A DNA stretch of 64,000 nt from Brevundimonas alba (GTDB lineage: Bacteria; Pseudomonadota; Alphaproteobacteria; Caulobacterales; Caulobacteraceae): contig NZ_JAATJM010000002.1 of NCBI RefSeq assembly GCF_011927945.1, forward strand, positions 863,539-927,538, read 5' to 3'. Within the stretch, counting starts at the first letter, position 1; each line of letters begins with the position of its first letter. Position numbers and translations under genes: made by a program. This document shows, piece by piece, positions 7,560 through 17,063 of this stretch. Below the pieces are notes generated by a model. It saw only the letters and a program-made list of their open reading frames with translations. It did not search any database and was not told the origin of the DNA.

Positions 7560-8695
7560 TTCGCGGCGCTCCGGGCGGCAGCGGGCGCTCCGCCGCGGGC
7601 TCCGCCTCCGGCGCCGGCGACGCGCACGGGTGCATTCGGCTGGATGCGGTTCAGGCCAGACCCGACCACCCGGTCACCGGCGTTCAGCCCCGAGACGATC
7701 TCGACGAAGCCGCCTTCTACGGCGCCGGTTTCAACCTCGACCCGCTGCGCCGTGGACCCACGCTCGCCGCGCGCGATGCGGTAGACGAAGGCTCCATCGC
7801 CCTCGTACTGCACCGCCGCTTCGGGCACCGCCGGGGCGATGCGCACACCCTGCTGAACGGCGACCCGCACCAGCATCCCGGGGCGGATGCGCCCGCCGGG
7901 ATTGGGGATTTCAGCCCGCGCCGTGGCCGAGCGGGTCTGCTCGTTCACCCGCGTATCGATCAGGGCGATGCGCCCGCCGAAGCTCTGTTCGCCGAAGGCG
8001 TCGGCCGTGGCGGTAATCGATGTCCCCTGGCGCAGCACGCCGAGGTAGCGTTCCGGCACCGGGAAATCGACCCGGACCACGTCGATGTCGTCCAGGGTGG
8101 TGATGACCGCGCCGGGATTGATCAGGGTCCCGGCGGTGACCGAGCTGAGCCCCAGCACGCCGGCGAAGGGCGCGCGGATCACCCGGTCGCCGCGTCGCGC
8201 CTGCGCCGCCGTCAGCGAGGCGCGGGCGGTTTGCAGTTCGGCCAGATACTGCTCGGCGGTGGCGCGCGGGGCGACGCCCCGGTCCGCCAGTTCCTTGTAG
8301 CGGTCATACTGCCGCTGGGCCTGATCGACGCGGGCGCGGGCCTCGATGATGCCGGCGTCCTCCTCCCGGGCCTGAAGCTCGACAAGCGGCGTGCCCGCCG
8401 CGACTCGTTGGCCGTCGGTGAACAGCACCCGCGTGATCAGTTCGCTGGTCGACGAGGTGATGTTGACGGAGCGGCGGCCCCTGGCCACGCCCAGAACGCG
8501 GATCTGGTCGCTGAACTGCCGCGGCGTGGCGACTGCCTCCGACACAGTCTGGCCGCGCCCGCCTCCGGGACCGCCACGTCCGCCCGGACCCGCGCCCTTT
8601 TCATCGCCCGCGAAGGCGATCCGCAGGATCACGGCCACGACCATCAGGCCGAGCAGAACGGCGGCGGCGGCGAGGAAGAAGTGGCGTTTGATCAC
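7556..8695 (-). CDS. RND efflux periplasmic adaptor subunit
   Basis: A membrane-fusion protein of 379 residues linking the RND pump to an outer-membrane channel. A single N-terminal membrane anchor (about residues 5-28) is followed by a Gly/Arg-rich linker. Then come a split lipoyl domain (VNITSSTSELITRVLFTDGQRVAAGTPLVEL and IRAPFAGVLGLSSVTAGTLINPGAVI, given here as landmarks), a helical hairpin between them, and beta-barrel and membrane-proximal domains. The start is GTG with GGAG upstream. It is first in a two-gene operon with the pump. The 120 bases upstream hold no recognisable regulator gene. Confidence 0.93.
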   Translation of the reverse strand: MIKRHFFLAAAAVLLGLMVVAVILRIAFAGDEKGAGPGGRGGPGGGRGQTVSEAVATPRQFSDQIRVLGVARGRRSVNITSSTSELITRVLFTDGQRVAAGTPLVELQAREEDAGIIEARARVDQAQRQYDRYKELADRGVAPRATAEQYLAELQTARASLTAAQARRGDRVIRAPFAGVLGLSSVTAGTLINPGAVITTLDDIDVVRVDFPVPERYLGVLRQGTSITATADAFGEQSFGGRIALIDTRVNEQTRSATARAEIPNPGGRIRPGMLVRVAVQQGVRIAPAVPEAAVQYEGDGAFVYRIARGERGSTAQRVEVETGAVEGGFVEIVSGLNAGDRVVGSGLNRIQPNAPVRVAGAGGGARGGAPAAARSAAK

Positions 8696-8817
8696 GCGGC
8701 GCAGACTCCGGGCGAGGGACGAGCCGACTTAGCGGCTCCCGCCGTCGACGCAACCAAAGTCTGTGCAACGCCCGGCATTTTGAAATCCGTCGCCCTGGAC
8801 GCTCGAAACTTGCCGCG

Positions 8818-9594
8818 TCAGAATCGCCGCCAGAGCCCGACGATCGGGCCGCTGGCCTCCGGCGTTTCCCGCCCTGCGACAGTCTGCCGCCAGCCGGCCT
8901 GCAGGCTCCAGTCGCCGAGGTCCCGGACCACCGACGTTTCAAGTGAGAGCCATTGTGGTCCGCCGTCATCCGCCTGCCCCCCATAGGCCTGCGTCAGCAG
9001 CGTCCAGTTTTCGCTCATCCGGATGCCGGCGGTCAGGTCGATGCGCACCTCATCAGGCAGATCCTGCCGAACGCGACGCGCCGCCTGGACCTCGAAGAAC
9101 GAGCCCGCAGGCAGCGGACCCAGCTTCTTTTCAAGCGAATGACCAACCGACGCGCGGACCTCCCAATCGCGGTCGCCCTGCCCCGGCGGCGCATAGCCCG
9201 CGTTTCGTCCCGCGCCGCCGTCGGCATAGCCCGCGTACAGGCTGACTACGGTCTGGTCGCTTCTCCACGCCTGCCAGGTGACCCCGACCTCGAGCGGTCC
9301 GCGGCCCTCGAAGTCGACGAATGCGTCCTCGCCGGACTGCCAGTCACCCTTGAACTGAACCGTCAGCCGGTCGGTAAGGCCATATTCGGCGAACACGCCG
9401 AGCGAGGTGTCCCGACGTTCCGCCGGCAAGGCGAGCAGAACGCCGTCAGGATCGAAGCCACGGTCGGCGGTCATCTGCTCGAATTTGAAGATCGCCTGCC
9501 CCTTGCCCTTGGGCTGGGTCCAGGCGCCGGCCGCGGCCGGCGCTCCGTGGGCCGCGAAGAGCAGTGCGATCAGCAGCCCCCCGGCGGCCTTCAC
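8818..9594 (-). CDS. Predicted secreted outer-membrane beta-barrel protein
   Basis: A 258-residue protein with a signal peptide (cleavage probably after AAAG, residue about 23) and no other hydrophobic span. The mature part alternates polar and aromatic residues in short strands with turn-like repeats (for example SLYAGYADGG, LTAGIRM, LLTQAYGG). It ends in WRRF with a C-terminal Phe, as outer-membrane barrels do. I do not recognise the family; a channel or assembly-type barrel is possible. The start is GTG, overlapping the aldolase stop as GTGA, so it is translated with that gene. Confidence 0.65.
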   Translation of the reverse strand: MKAAGGLLIALLFAAHGAPAAAGAWTQPKGKGQAIFKFEQMTADRGFDPDGVLLALPAERRDTSLGVFAEYGLTDRLTVQFKGDWQSGEDAFVDFEGRGPLEVGVTWQAWRSDQTVVSLYAGYADGGAGRNAGYAPPGQGDRDWEVRASVGHSLEKKLGPLPAGSFFEVQAARRVRQDLPDEVRIDLTAGIRMSENWTLLTQAYGGQADDGGPQWLSLETSVVRDLGDWSLQAGWRQTVAGRETPEASGPIVGLWRRF

Positions 9595-10355
9595 ACGTCG
9601 TAGCCTGGCGATCTTCGATCAAGCATTCGAAGCGCCCCCGGCCAGGCGAGGGACGAGATGAAGCCGATGCCCTTGCCCTGCTCGCGCGTCTCCGCCTGGG
9701 CGGCGTCGGGCGCCATCAGCACGTGCTCGCGTCCGACCGAAAGGGCCGCCACCTGCTGGGCGCAGGCCCGCTCGAGGAAGAACATGCCGATCCACGCCTG
9801 CGCAGCGGTCTGGCCGACGGCCAGGGTGCCGTGGTTGCGCAGCAGCATCAGGGGTTTGTCGCCGAGGTCGGCCACCAGCCGCCCGCGCTCGTCGTGGTTC
9901 AGCGCCAGTCCCTCGTAGCCGTGGTAGGCGACCTGGTGCTGCAGCAGGCAGGCATTCTGTCCCAGCGGCAGCAGTCCCTCCTGCTGGGCCGCCACGCCGA
10001 CGCCGGCGACCGTATGCAGGTGAATGACGAAATGCGCATCCTCCCGCGCCGCATGGATGGCGGAATGGATGGTGAAGCCCGCCGGGTTGATGAAGCTGGT
10101 CGTGTCCTGAACGATGTTCCCGTCCAGATCGACCTTCACCAGGCAGGACGCCGTCATCTCCTCGAAATACCAGCCGTACGGATTGATCAGGAAATGATGC
10201 TCGGGTCCCGGCACGCGCGCGGAGATGTGGGTGAAGATCATGTCGTCCCACCCATGCAGCGCCACCAGCCGGTAAAGCGCCGCCAGTTCGACACGAGCGT
10301 TCCACTCGGCCTCCGAGACACGGGACTTCAGCGAGGCGGTCGTTCCATCGGCCAT
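9591..10355 (-). CDS. Class II aldolase/adducin family protein
   Basis: A cytoplasmic enzyme of 254 residues in the fuculose-phosphate aldolase/adducin fold. The expected zinc ligands are visible as H-L-H in FVIHLHTVAG and a later His in LLRNHGTLAVG. The sequence IFTHISARVPG near the N-terminus is typical of this family. Family members act as aldolases, epimerases or dehydratases on sugar phosphates and related acids, and the substrate cannot be assigned. I chose the ATG at 10355; a TTG at 10415 would add 20 unconserved-looking residues. It is followed by the barrel protein with a 4-base overlap. Confidence 0.88.
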   Translation of the reverse strand: MADGTTASLKSRVSEAEWNARVELAALYRLVALHGWDDMIFTHISARVPGPEHHFLINPYGWYFEEMTASCLVKVDLDGNIVQDTTSFINPAGFTIHSAIHAAREDAHFVIHLHTVAGVGVAAQQEGLLPLGQNACLLQHQVAYHGYEGLALNHDERGRLVADLGDKPLMLLRNHGTLAVGQTAAQAWIGMFFLERACAQQVAALSVGREHVLMAPDAAQAETREQGKGIGFISSLAWPGALRMLDRRSPGYDV

Positions 10356-10463
10356 GATCCGGGTCCCGTTCGTTATGCGCGGCGGCACGCTCGCGCCGGG
10401 TGGGGCCGTCGTCAAGATTCAGTTTCCGTTAACCCTGCCTTAGCGGCCTGCGGCTAGGCTTTG

Positions 10464-11618
10464 ATGAGCCGAATCGTCGGCGCGCCGGAGACGCCCTTGA
10501 CCGTCGCTCAGTTCCGCTCCCCTCCCATGGCCTCGCCGCCGGCGTATCCAGACCTACTGGCCCTGGCGCGCAACCCCAGCGCGGACTCGCGGGAGCGGCT
10601 GCTGCTCGGTGTCGTGGCGCTGTGCGATGCGCGGCCGCCAACGGGCGAGCTGTCGCCCGTGCTGGGCGAGATATTCCTGACGCTGGCCCGTCAGGCCGAG
10701 CGCGACGTTCGCAAGATCCTGTCCGAACGTCTGGCCACCGCCGACTGGGCGCCGCCCGCCCTGATCAATGTTCTCGCACTCGACGAAATCGAGATCGCCC
10801 GGCCGGTTCTCGCAGCCAGCCCGATCCTGCAGGACGATGATCTGATGCGGGTGCTGGTCGAAGCGACGCTGGAACACCAGATCGAGATCGCCCGCCGGCC
10901 GCAACTCGGCGGACGTGTCGCCGACGCCATCATCGAGCGCGGCGAACCGGCCACCCTGACCGCCCTCGCCTTTAACCGCACGGCCGAAATCAGCCTCGAC
11001 GGCATCCGCCGGCTGGTGGAGCAGTCGCGGCGGGTCGCCGCCCTGCGCGGCCCCCTGACCCGCCACCCGCGTCTCACTGCGCAACTCGCCGAACAGATGT
11101 ACGAATGGGTCGGGGTCGCCCTGCGCCAGTCGATCTGCGCCCGTTTCGACGTCGATGAGCGCAAGCTCGCCCCGGCCATTACACAGGCGGTCTACGACGC
11201 CCGCTCCCAGACCATGGTGCCCGTTTCGACCAGCGACCCCGATCGTGACGAGATGGAGCGGCGGCTCGTCGCCAAGCTCCAGGCGGCCGGGCAGTTGCGC
11301 GCCGGCTACCTTGTTCGGGCGGTGCGCGAGCGCCGCCTCGGGCTGTTCGTCCACGCCCTGGCCACCTTGGGCGGCTTCACCGTGTCGGAAGTCCGCGAAG
11401 CGCTCGCCTCGAAGAGTCCCGAGGCCTTGTTCTACGCCTGCGCCTCGGTCGGCGTGGATCGCGCGGTGTATCCCGCCTTGCTGGCTGAGATCCGCATTCT
11501 GAACGACGGGTTCCCGGGCGATGTGGGTGATCGGGTGTGGCTGCGGGGGGCGATTTCTCCCGCCTCGGCAGCGCGGTCGTTCCGCGCGTTGGTCAGGACC
11601 GAAGCCCGGGCGGTTTGA
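10464..11618 (+). CDS. DUF2336 domain protein (first copy)
   Basis: A soluble, helix-rich protein of 384 residues matching the DUF2336 family, which is common in Caulobacterales and Rhizobiales and has no agreed function. It shows the characteristic repeated stretches [33 protein letters not shown] and a C-terminal [20 protein letters not shown]. The start is uncertain. The ATG at 10464 lacks a ribosome site, TTG at 10497 has GGAGA upstream, and ATG 10527 is also possible. It reads into nadK and an Hpt gene on the same strand and faces a second DUF2336 gene at 13.0-14.2 kb. Confidence 0.85.
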   Translation: MSRIVGAPETPLTVAQFRSPPMASPPAYPDLLALARNPSADSRERLLLGVVALCDARPPTGELSPVLGEIFLTLARQAERDVRKILSERLATADWAPPALINVLALDEIEIARPVLAASPILQDDDLMRVLVEATLEHQIEIARRPQLGGRVADAIIERGEPATLTALAFNRTAEISLDGIRRLVEQSRRVAALRGPLTRHPRLTAQLAEQMYEWVGVALRQSICARFDVDERKLAPAITQAVYDARSQTMVPVSTSDPDRDEMERRLVAKLQAAGQLRAGYLVRAVRERRLGLFVHALATLGGFTVSEVREALASKSPEALFYACASVGVDRAVYPALLAEIRILNDGFPGDVGDRVWLRGAISPASAARSFRALVRTEARAV

Positions 11619-11649
11619 CTTCGCCCGTCGGCTCGGCTTGCGTAGGCCC

Positions 11650-12423
11650 GTGACCCAGTCCGATCTCCGCATCGCCTTCGCCGCCTCGGACCGTCCCGAG
11701 GCCATGGCGGCGCGCGAGCGGCTGGTGGAGCTCTACGGGTCGGCTGAGCCCGCATCCGCGGACGTGATCGTCGCTCTCGGCGGTGACGGGTTCATGCTGG
11801 AGACCCTCCACGCCAACCTGCAGCGGCGCACGCCCGTCTTCGGTATGAACCGCGGCTCCGTCGGCTTCCTGATGAACGACTACGTCGAGGAGGGCCTGCC
11901 CGAGCGGCTCGCCACCGCAGGTCGGGCGGTCATCCACCCGCTGCAGATGGACGCGTGGTCCGAGGGCGGATCGGTGCACTCCGGGCTCGCCATCAACGAG
12001 GTGTCCCTGCTGCGGCAGACGCGGCAGAGCGCCAAACTTCGGATCACGGTCGACGACCGGGTTCGGCTGGAAGAGCTCTCCTGTGACGGCTGCTTGGTCG
12101 CCACGGCCGCCGGCTCCACCGCCTACAACCTGTCAGCCCATGGCCCGATCATCCCGCTGGACGCCCGGGTACTCGCCCTGACGCCGATCAGCGCCTTCCG
12201 GCCCCGGCGCTGGCGGGGCGCCCTGCTGCCCCACACCGCGAAGGTCTGTTTCGAAGTGCTCGAGTCCGACAAGCGTCCGGTGAGCGCCACGGCAGACAGC
12301 TTCGAAGTCCGTCGCGTCAACCGCGTGGAGGTGCGCGAACGCCGCGACATCGCCCTCACCATGTTGTTCGACGCGGGCCGCTCGTTCGAGGAGCGCGTGC
12401 TGGCGGAACAGTTCGCCTCCTGA
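11650..12423 (+). CDS. nadK: NAD kinase
   Basis: Phosphorylates NAD to NADP in the cytoplasm. The protein is 257 residues, standard for the bacterial enzyme. The catalytic GGDG is at residues 44-47, with Asp46 the general base. It is followed by an NRGSVGF segment, an INEVSL substrate-binding segment and the glycine/serine loop [19 protein letters not shown] chose GTG at 11650 because the protein aligns from here with family N-termini; the upstream extension is low-complexity. It starts 31 bases after the DUF2336 gene and precedes the Hpt gene on the same strand. Confidence 0.95.
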   Translation: MTQSDLRIAFAASDRPEAMAARERLVELYGSAEPASADVIVALGGDGFMLETLHANLQRRTPVFGMNRGSVGFLMNDYVEEGLPERLATAGRAVIHPLQMDAWSEGGSVHSGLAINEVSLLRQTRQSAKLRITVDDRVRLEELSCDGCLVATAAGSTAYNLSAHGPIIPLDARVLALTPISAFRPRRWRGALLPHTAKVCFEVLESDKRPVSATADSFEVRRVNRVEVRERRDIALTMLFDAGRSFEERVLAEQFAS

Positions 12424-12489
12424 GAGCCGTGCACCGGTTCTTAAGGCTGTCCCCTCACCATGTGCCGGTTTCTTCGTCAGGAGCTCGCC

Positions 12490-12966
12490 GTGAGCAATTC
12501 CGCCCAGGTCATCCGCCCGCCCAATACGCTGCGTCTCAAGGTGGGCGGAACGTTCGGCGGCATTGATGCGGCCGCCATCGCCAAGGCCGAGGAGGCGCTC
12601 AAGGCGATGTCGTCGCAGTTCGGCCAATGGCTCCAGGACGAGATCGTCAAGCTGGACAAGGCCCAGACCGACATTCGCGCGCAAGGCTACAACGCCCAGA
12701 CCGCCGAGGCCCTCTACTTCCGCGCCCATGACCTGAAGGGTCTCGGCGCCACCTACCAGTATCCGCTGGTCACCCGCCTGGCCGGTTCGCTGTGCAAGAT
12801 GATGGATGATCCGTCCAAGCGCATGGCCGCTCCGCGGGTCCTGATCGACGCCCACATCGACGCCATCAAGGCCGTGGTGCGCGACCAGATCCAGACCGAT
12901 GACCATCCGACGGGCCGCGCCCTGGCCGAAAGCCTCGAAGCCGGCGTCGCCGACCACCTGGGCTGA
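12490..12966 (+). CDS. Hpt domain phosphotransfer protein
   Basis: A 158-residue cytoplasmic protein with a histidine phosphotransfer signature AHDLKG, whose phospho-accepting residue would be His80. The helices before and after (AEEALKAMSSQFGQWLQDEI, and the MMDDPSKR region) fit a four-helix Hpt bundle. It has no kinase ATPase domain, so it would relay phosphate between response regulators. The GTG at 12490 has AGGAG seven bases upstream. It is the last gene before a strong bidirectional terminator. The partner kinase is not in the window. Confidence 0.85.
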   Translation: MSNSAQVIRPPNTLRLKVGGTFGGIDAAAIAKAEEALKAMSSQFGQWLQDEIVKLDKAQTDIRAQGYNAQTAEALYFRAHDLKGLGATYQYPLVTRLAGSLCKMMDDPSKRMAAPRVLIDAHIDAIKAVVRDQIQTDDHPTGRALAESLEAGVADHLG

Positions 12967-12985
12967 AGACGGTCACCAGATCAGC

Positions 12986-13013
12986 AAAACGCCCGCCGGC
13001 CGGCGGGCGTTTT
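12986..13013. terminator. Bidirectional terminator between Hpt and DUF2336 genes
   Basis: A perfect 28-base inverted repeat: AAAACGCCCGCCGG followed directly by its reverse complement, with T-runs on both strands. It lies between two convergent genes and would stop transcription from both sides. Confidence 0.85.
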
Positions 13014-13021
13014 CAATTGGA

Positions 13022-14164
13022 TCAGGCCGCTGCGCCGATGGCGGCGCGCACGGGCGCCGGCTCCTGGTCCAGACGCTCCATCAGATAGGCCAGGTCTTCC
13101 CGCGGCGCGTTCGGCCGTTGCGTGAGGAAGCGCTGCAGCATCTGCTGGCGGAAGTCATCGCCGGCCGTATCCACACCCTCCGCCTGCAGCGTGCGCCATG
13201 TGTCGACGCCGGCCCGGAAGGCCTGGAACAGACGCGGCGGCAAGCCGGCGCGATCGTAGATCGCCTTCAGTCCCAGCGGTCCCGCGTCATGGATCATCAG
13301 CCAGGCGCGCGGGTGCGGCGTACCCGCCAGTTCCGCCAGCCCGTATTCGAACAGCCCCATCTGTCCCCGCGCCAGCGCCCGCAACAGCAGAGATCCGGTC
13401 AGGGCGCGGCGGGCGTTGAGCCCGGAAACGAAGGTGGCGAGGTCTGCCTGGTTCGACGCCTGGTCGACCAGGTCGACGGTCGCCCGCTCCCGCACGAAGG
13501 CCGCCAAACGGATGGCCGTCTCGGGGGCCACGGCATGGCGGGTGACCAGATGCTCGCGGACGGCCTCCGAGGCCAGCTCGACCAGCCGCTCCGTCACCGA
13601 CAGCGGCAGGACCTGACGATAGGCGATGGCGGCCACGACTTCGGGCGAGGCGCCGAAACGGTCGACGCAGCGGTCGAGAGCGGCCTCGGCGACATCGGCG
13701 TTGTCGTTCGCCGCGAGCGTCCGCACCGCCTGCTCGCAGCCGAGCTCGGCCACGGCGGTGGCCACGTCACGACCAACCACCGGCCGACCGGCGACGGCGA
13801 CCTGCCGCAGGGCCGATCCGGCCTGCACGATCTCGATCAGGTCCTCGTCGCTGAAGGCCGGCGAAAAATTGATCAGCGGCAGGGCCACGCTGTCCACGTC
13901 AGCGGCCAGTTTGCGAGCCACGTCGCGAGGAATCAGGTCCGAGGATTTCAGCGTCACCGCCATGGCGCGCCGCACCAACTCGGCCGCGTCCTGGGCCAGC
14001 ATACGCAGGATCTTCTGGGCCGCATCCCGGTCGATCCCCGTCAGCTCGGCCTTGTCCATGCTTCGGCACAGCTTGTGCGCGGCGGCGGCCCGTTCGTCGT
14101 CGTCCGTCGCCTTGATCAGACGGCGGATGTCGGTCTCGGTAAGGCGGGCGCGATAGGCGGTCAT
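13022..14164 (-). CDS. DUF2336 domain protein (second copy)
   Basis: A 380-residue helix-rich cytoplasmic protein of the same DUF2336 family as the gene at 10.5 kb, though clearly diverged. Landmarks are TETDIRRLIKATDDDERAAA at the N-terminus, FSDEDLIEIVQAGSALRQ in the middle and LKAIYDRAGLPPRLFQAFRAG near the end. The start is ATG at 14164. It is convergent with the nadK-Hpt genes across a shared terminator and is followed upstream by a lytic transglycosylase on the same strand. The function is unknown. Confidence 0.87.
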   Translation of the reverse strand: MTAYRARLTETDIRRLIKATDDDERAAAAHKLCRSMDKAELTGIDRDAAQKILRMLAQDAAELVRRAMAVTLKSSDLIPRDVARKLAADVDSVALPLINFSPAFSDEDLIEIVQAGSALRQVAVAGRPVVGRDVATAVAELGCEQAVRTLAANDNADVAEAALDRCVDRFGASPEVVAAIAYRQVLPLSVTERLVELASEAVREHLVTRHAVAPETAIRLAAFVRERATVDLVDQASNQADLATFVSGLNARRALTGSLLLRALARGQMGLFEYGLAELAGTPHPRAWLMIHDAGPLGLKAIYDRAGLPPRLFQAFRAGVDTWRTLQAEGVDTAGDDFRQQMLQRFLTQRPNAPREDLAYLMERLDQEPAPVRAAIGAAA

Positions 14165-14246
14165 GGTCGGGCGCTCTGGTCAGGCTTTGCCGGTCAGCAT
14201 TGACCCGTCATCCCTAACGGGCCGTTTACCATCGCCGGATTCGCGG

Positions 14247-15044
14247 TCAGACGCTCGAACTGCCTTCCGGCGAGAAGGCGCCTCCAAACCCGCCGCCCTT
14301 CCCGTTGCCGTCCTGTCCCAGCAGGAGGGCCAGCAGACTCTGGTCCTGCTTCAGTCGGTCGAGGCGGGCGGCGAGCATCTGGTCGCGTTCCGAAAGCTCA
14401 GGCGCGGCAGGCAGGGAACCCGCGGAAGCCGCCGGCGCCCCCTCGCCCGCAGTGCGCTGCAAATTGGCGTGCACTTCCGCGACCGTGGCAGGGCGGCCGT
14501 CGCGGAAGAAGATGGAGCGATTGGCCGACGCGGCTTCCGGGAAGATCGACGCGGCGCTCGTACCCGGCCTCCGGTCCATGGCGTCCATCAACTGGGCCGC
14601 GCCTGCGGGGCCTAGGAAGTGGGCGGCGTAGAGGTCGCCCGCGCCCGGCTCACGCCCCGTCCGGCCCCTGAGGTAGGCGGCGTTGGACGCGGTAAGCTCC
14701 GCCGCCATGGTCGAGGCGGCCTGGGCGTCGAAGCGAAGGTCCAGCACAACGTTCCGCGCCGAACCGTCGACGCGCCACCGGCCGTCGGAGCCGCGATGGA
14801 TCAAGTCGGCATACTGGCCGTAGCCATGTTTGGCGCCGTGCGTCTTGACCGTGCCGAGCCAGGTCTGTTCGATGAACTGGAACAGGCCGGCGGCGGACGA
14901 GGTGCGAGCCCTCGCCGAAGGGTTCATGGCGCTTTCGCGCCGCGCCGTCTTGATCAGAAACTCCGCATCCACGCCGGTCGCGTTCGACGCGCGCCTGATC
15001 GCCGCCTCGACCCCGCCAGAGGATGGAATCGCTCCGATGTTCAT
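14247..15044 (-). CDS. Soluble lytic transglycosylase-like protein
   Basis: A 265-residue protein with an SLT-type lysozyme fold near its N-terminus. The catalytic Glu is in TARRESAMNPSA (about residue 38), followed by SSAAGLFQFIEQTW. Such enzymes cleave peptidoglycan between MurNAc and GlcNAc. No classical signal peptide is visible: the protein starts MNIGAIPSSGG. It may therefore be exported by a specialised route, as for transglycosylases linked to flagella or secretion systems. The C-terminal third is Ala/Ser/Gly-rich and probably disordered. No flagellar genes are nearby, so the partner system is open. Confidence 0.85.
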   Translation of the reverse strand: MNIGAIPSSGGVEAAIRRASNATGVDAEFLIKTARRESAMNPSARARTSSAAGLFQFIEQTWLGTVKTHGAKHGYGQYADLIHRGSDGRWRVDGSARNVVLDLRFDAQAASTMAAELTASNAAYLRGRTGREPGAGDLYAAHFLGPAGAAQLMDAMDRRPGTSAASIFPEAASANRSIFFRDGRPATVAEVHANLQRTAGEGAPAASAGSLPAAPELSERDQMLAARLDRLKQDQSLLALLLGQDGNGKGGGFGGAFSPEGSSSV

Positions 15045-15220
15045 GTCTCAAGGCTGCGGCTTCGTGGTTAATCAAATCCTAACAGCCTGAACGCTGTCCA
15101 CAGAGCCTTAACCATTGCCGTACCGCCGGTCGCTCGTGTCGGATTCATGGCGAAGCTCGCCCAAAACTTGCCCCAACGGAAGCGCTCAACTTTGCCTTGG
15201 GAACGCTGCGGGGGCGGCGA

Positions 15221-15973
15221 ATGACAGGGATGACGGCCATGATGATAAGAACCGCAGGCGGCCCCGGACTGGTGAGCCCCTTCGACTACAACGAACGCAA
15301 GACCCCCCGATTCACGAGGACGACCTGGATCGCCGTGGGGATCGTCGCGGCCGGCCACATCGGGCTGGGCGTGGCGCTCTACTATCAACGGTTCGAACTC
15401 GCGCCTCCGATCGTGACCGAGCCGCCTGTGGTCGACATCGAGATGGTGCCCTTGCCCAAGCCCAAGCCGCCTGAACCGGTGACGGCGACTGAGCAGCCGG
15501 CCCCGCCGAACACCCGGACCAACCCGCTGCCCGCCCAGCCGACGGCGACCGAAGTCGTCGAGGTGGTCCAAGGCGACAAGGTCGCCGAGGGTTCGACCAT
15601 CACGATCAGGGAAACCTCGCCCGAGCCGGTCAAGGACGCCACGCCGACCGTCGTCAAGCCACAGCCTCCGGCGGTCATCACCAATCCTTCCTGGGTGCGG
15701 CAGCCGTCGGGCGAGCAACTGATGCGCGCCTATCCGGACCGGGCGCTACGGGCCGACGTCGGCGGCCTGGCGACGCTGAACTGCCTCGTGCAGCCCAACG
15801 GAAGGGTGTCCGACTGCAACCTCGCAGGCGAGACGCCGGGCGGCTACGGCTTCGGCAGGGCTGCGCAGGGGCTGACGCGCTACTTCCAGATCTCGCCCCG
15901 CACCGTGAACGGCGCGGCCGAGGGGTCGCGGGTCAACATCGCGATCCGCTTCAACCCGCCGCCGGCGGACTGA
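15221..15973 (+). CDS. TonB-like energy transducer (first)
   Basis: A 250-residue envelope protein with TonB layout: a short cytoplasmic N-terminus, one membrane span (about residues 36-55, WIAVGIVAAGHIGLGVALYY), a Pro-rich periplasmic stretch with PKPKPP, and a C-terminal domain (about 165-250) containing LNCLVQPNGRVSDCNL and FQISPRTVNG. This C-terminal form is the TonB type that carries two cysteines in place of the E. coli motif. The start could be the ATG at 15221, 15230 or 15239; the last has AGGGA eight bases upstream. No exbBD genes are adjacent. It would couple proton force to an outer-membrane receptor. Confidence 0.8.
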   Translation: MTGMTAMMIRTAGGPGLVSPFDYNERKTPRFTRTTWIAVGIVAAGHIGLGVALYYQRFELAPPIVTEPPVVDIEMVPLPKPKPPEPVTATEQPAPPNTRTNPLPAQPTATEVVEVVQGDKVAEGSTITIRETSPEPVKDATPTVVKPQPPAVITNPSWVRQPSGEQLMRAYPDRALRADVGGLATLNCLVQPNGRVSDCNLAGETPGGYGFGRAAQGLTRYFQISPRTVNGAAEGSRVNIAIRFNPPPAD

Positions 15974-16984
15974 TCAGGCGAATCTAAGCGGGTCGAGGGC
16001 GGCGGCGTCCGCTTCGGGCGCCCTGCCCTCGATGGCGTCGGCCACCACCGTGGCCACGAGCGGTCCGAGCAGCCAGCCGTTGCGTCGAGGCGCCAACGCG
16101 AGATGCAGGCCGGGCGCTCCAGCTGCGCCTGCCAGCGGCAGGCCGTCCGCCACCGCGCCCCGGATGCCGACGCGCGTCTGGCCGACTTCGCCGGCAACGC
16201 CCAGCAGGGAGAGCCCGGCCTCGGTTCTCGCGGCGGCTTCGGCCGCGTCAGGTTCCAGATCGCGGCGGCCCGGCTCCATCGTCGCTCCAACGACGGCGCC
16301 CCCCGGTGCGGGGGCGACATAGAGGCCCGGCGCGCGGACCACGCGAGCGGGCGGCGCGATCTGGACCTGGGTCAGCTGCCCCCGGATGGGTTCGATCGAT
16401 CCCACCAGCGCGGCGGTCGCTTCGGGCAGGCCCGGAACGGCCGCGGCGGCGCCGGTGCCCAGCACCACCGTCGAGGCGAACCACATGCGGCCGTCCCCGG
16501 CCTCCACCCGCCAGCGGCGGGCGTCTCCCGTCAGCCGGACCACCCGCGCCTTGGCGACCGTTATGCCCGCCGTTCGCGAGAGCACCGCCATGGCGGGAGC
16601 GGGCTCGATCCGCCAGTCGTCACGGGTGGTCAGGCCGCCGCGGCTTGCGCGGGCTTCGAAACCAAGCGCGCGCAGGCGGTCGACGGCCGCCGCGGCGTCA
16701 GGGCCACGCCACTCTGCGCCCTCACGGTGCAGGGTTAGGCCATGAGCGTCAGCGAAAGCCGACCAGCGGTCGCGGGCGCGCTTCAGAAGGGCGGCGCGCT
16801 CCGGGCTGGCGTCCTCGAGCAGCGATTCCAGCGCCGGGGCCAGCATGCCGGCGGCGACAGCGGAGGCGTTGGAGCCGCCGGGATCCACGACGATCACCGC
16901 ATGCCCCCGGCTCGCCAGCTCGGCGGCGGTGCACAGGCCGAGCACGCCGGCGCCGATGACGATCACATCCGGGGAAGAGGTCAC
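15974..16984 (-). CDS. FAD-dependent amine/glycine oxidase-like protein
   Basis: A 336-residue flavoprotein of the D-amino-acid oxidase/ThiO class. The dinucleotide motif IGAGVLGL lies at residues 9-16, followed by an acidic strand end VVVDPGG. The FAD domain returns in VVLGTGAAAAVPGL, and the C-terminal segment GIRGAVADGLPLAGAAGAPGLHLALAPRRNGWLLGP is the usual substrate/FAD closing part. ThiO makes the glycine imine for thiamine synthesis, but no thi genes are nearby, so the exact substrate is uncertain. It is convergent with the TonB-like gene with no gap. Confidence 0.83.
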   Translation of the reverse strand: MTSSPDVIVIGAGVLGLCTAAELASRGHAVIVVDPGGSNASAVAAGMLAPALESLLEDASPERAALLKRARDRWSAFADAHGLTLHREGAEWRGPDAAAAVDRLRALGFEARASRGGLTTRDDWRIEPAPAMAVLSRTAGITVAKARVVRLTGDARRWRVEAGDGRMWFASTVVLGTGAAAAVPGLPEATAALVGSIEPIRGQLTQVQIAPPARVVRAPGLYVAPAPGGAVVGATMEPGRRDLEPDAAEAAARTEAGLSLLGVAGEVGQTRVGIRGAVADGLPLAGAAGAPGLHLALAPRRNGWLLGPLVATVVADAIEGRAPEADAAALDPLRFA

Positions 16985-17063
16985 GGGCGATCAGATCGAC
17001 TGCCCGCTCCTCTTTTGCAAGGCGCTATCGCTCGCCGCGCGGCGGCTCGCTGCTTGAGCGGCC

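Noticed and set aside
15090..15103. DnaA-box-like TGTCCACAG near 15.09 kb
   Set aside because: It is a single imperfect match without neighbouring boxes or an AT-rich stretch, so no origin is indicated.
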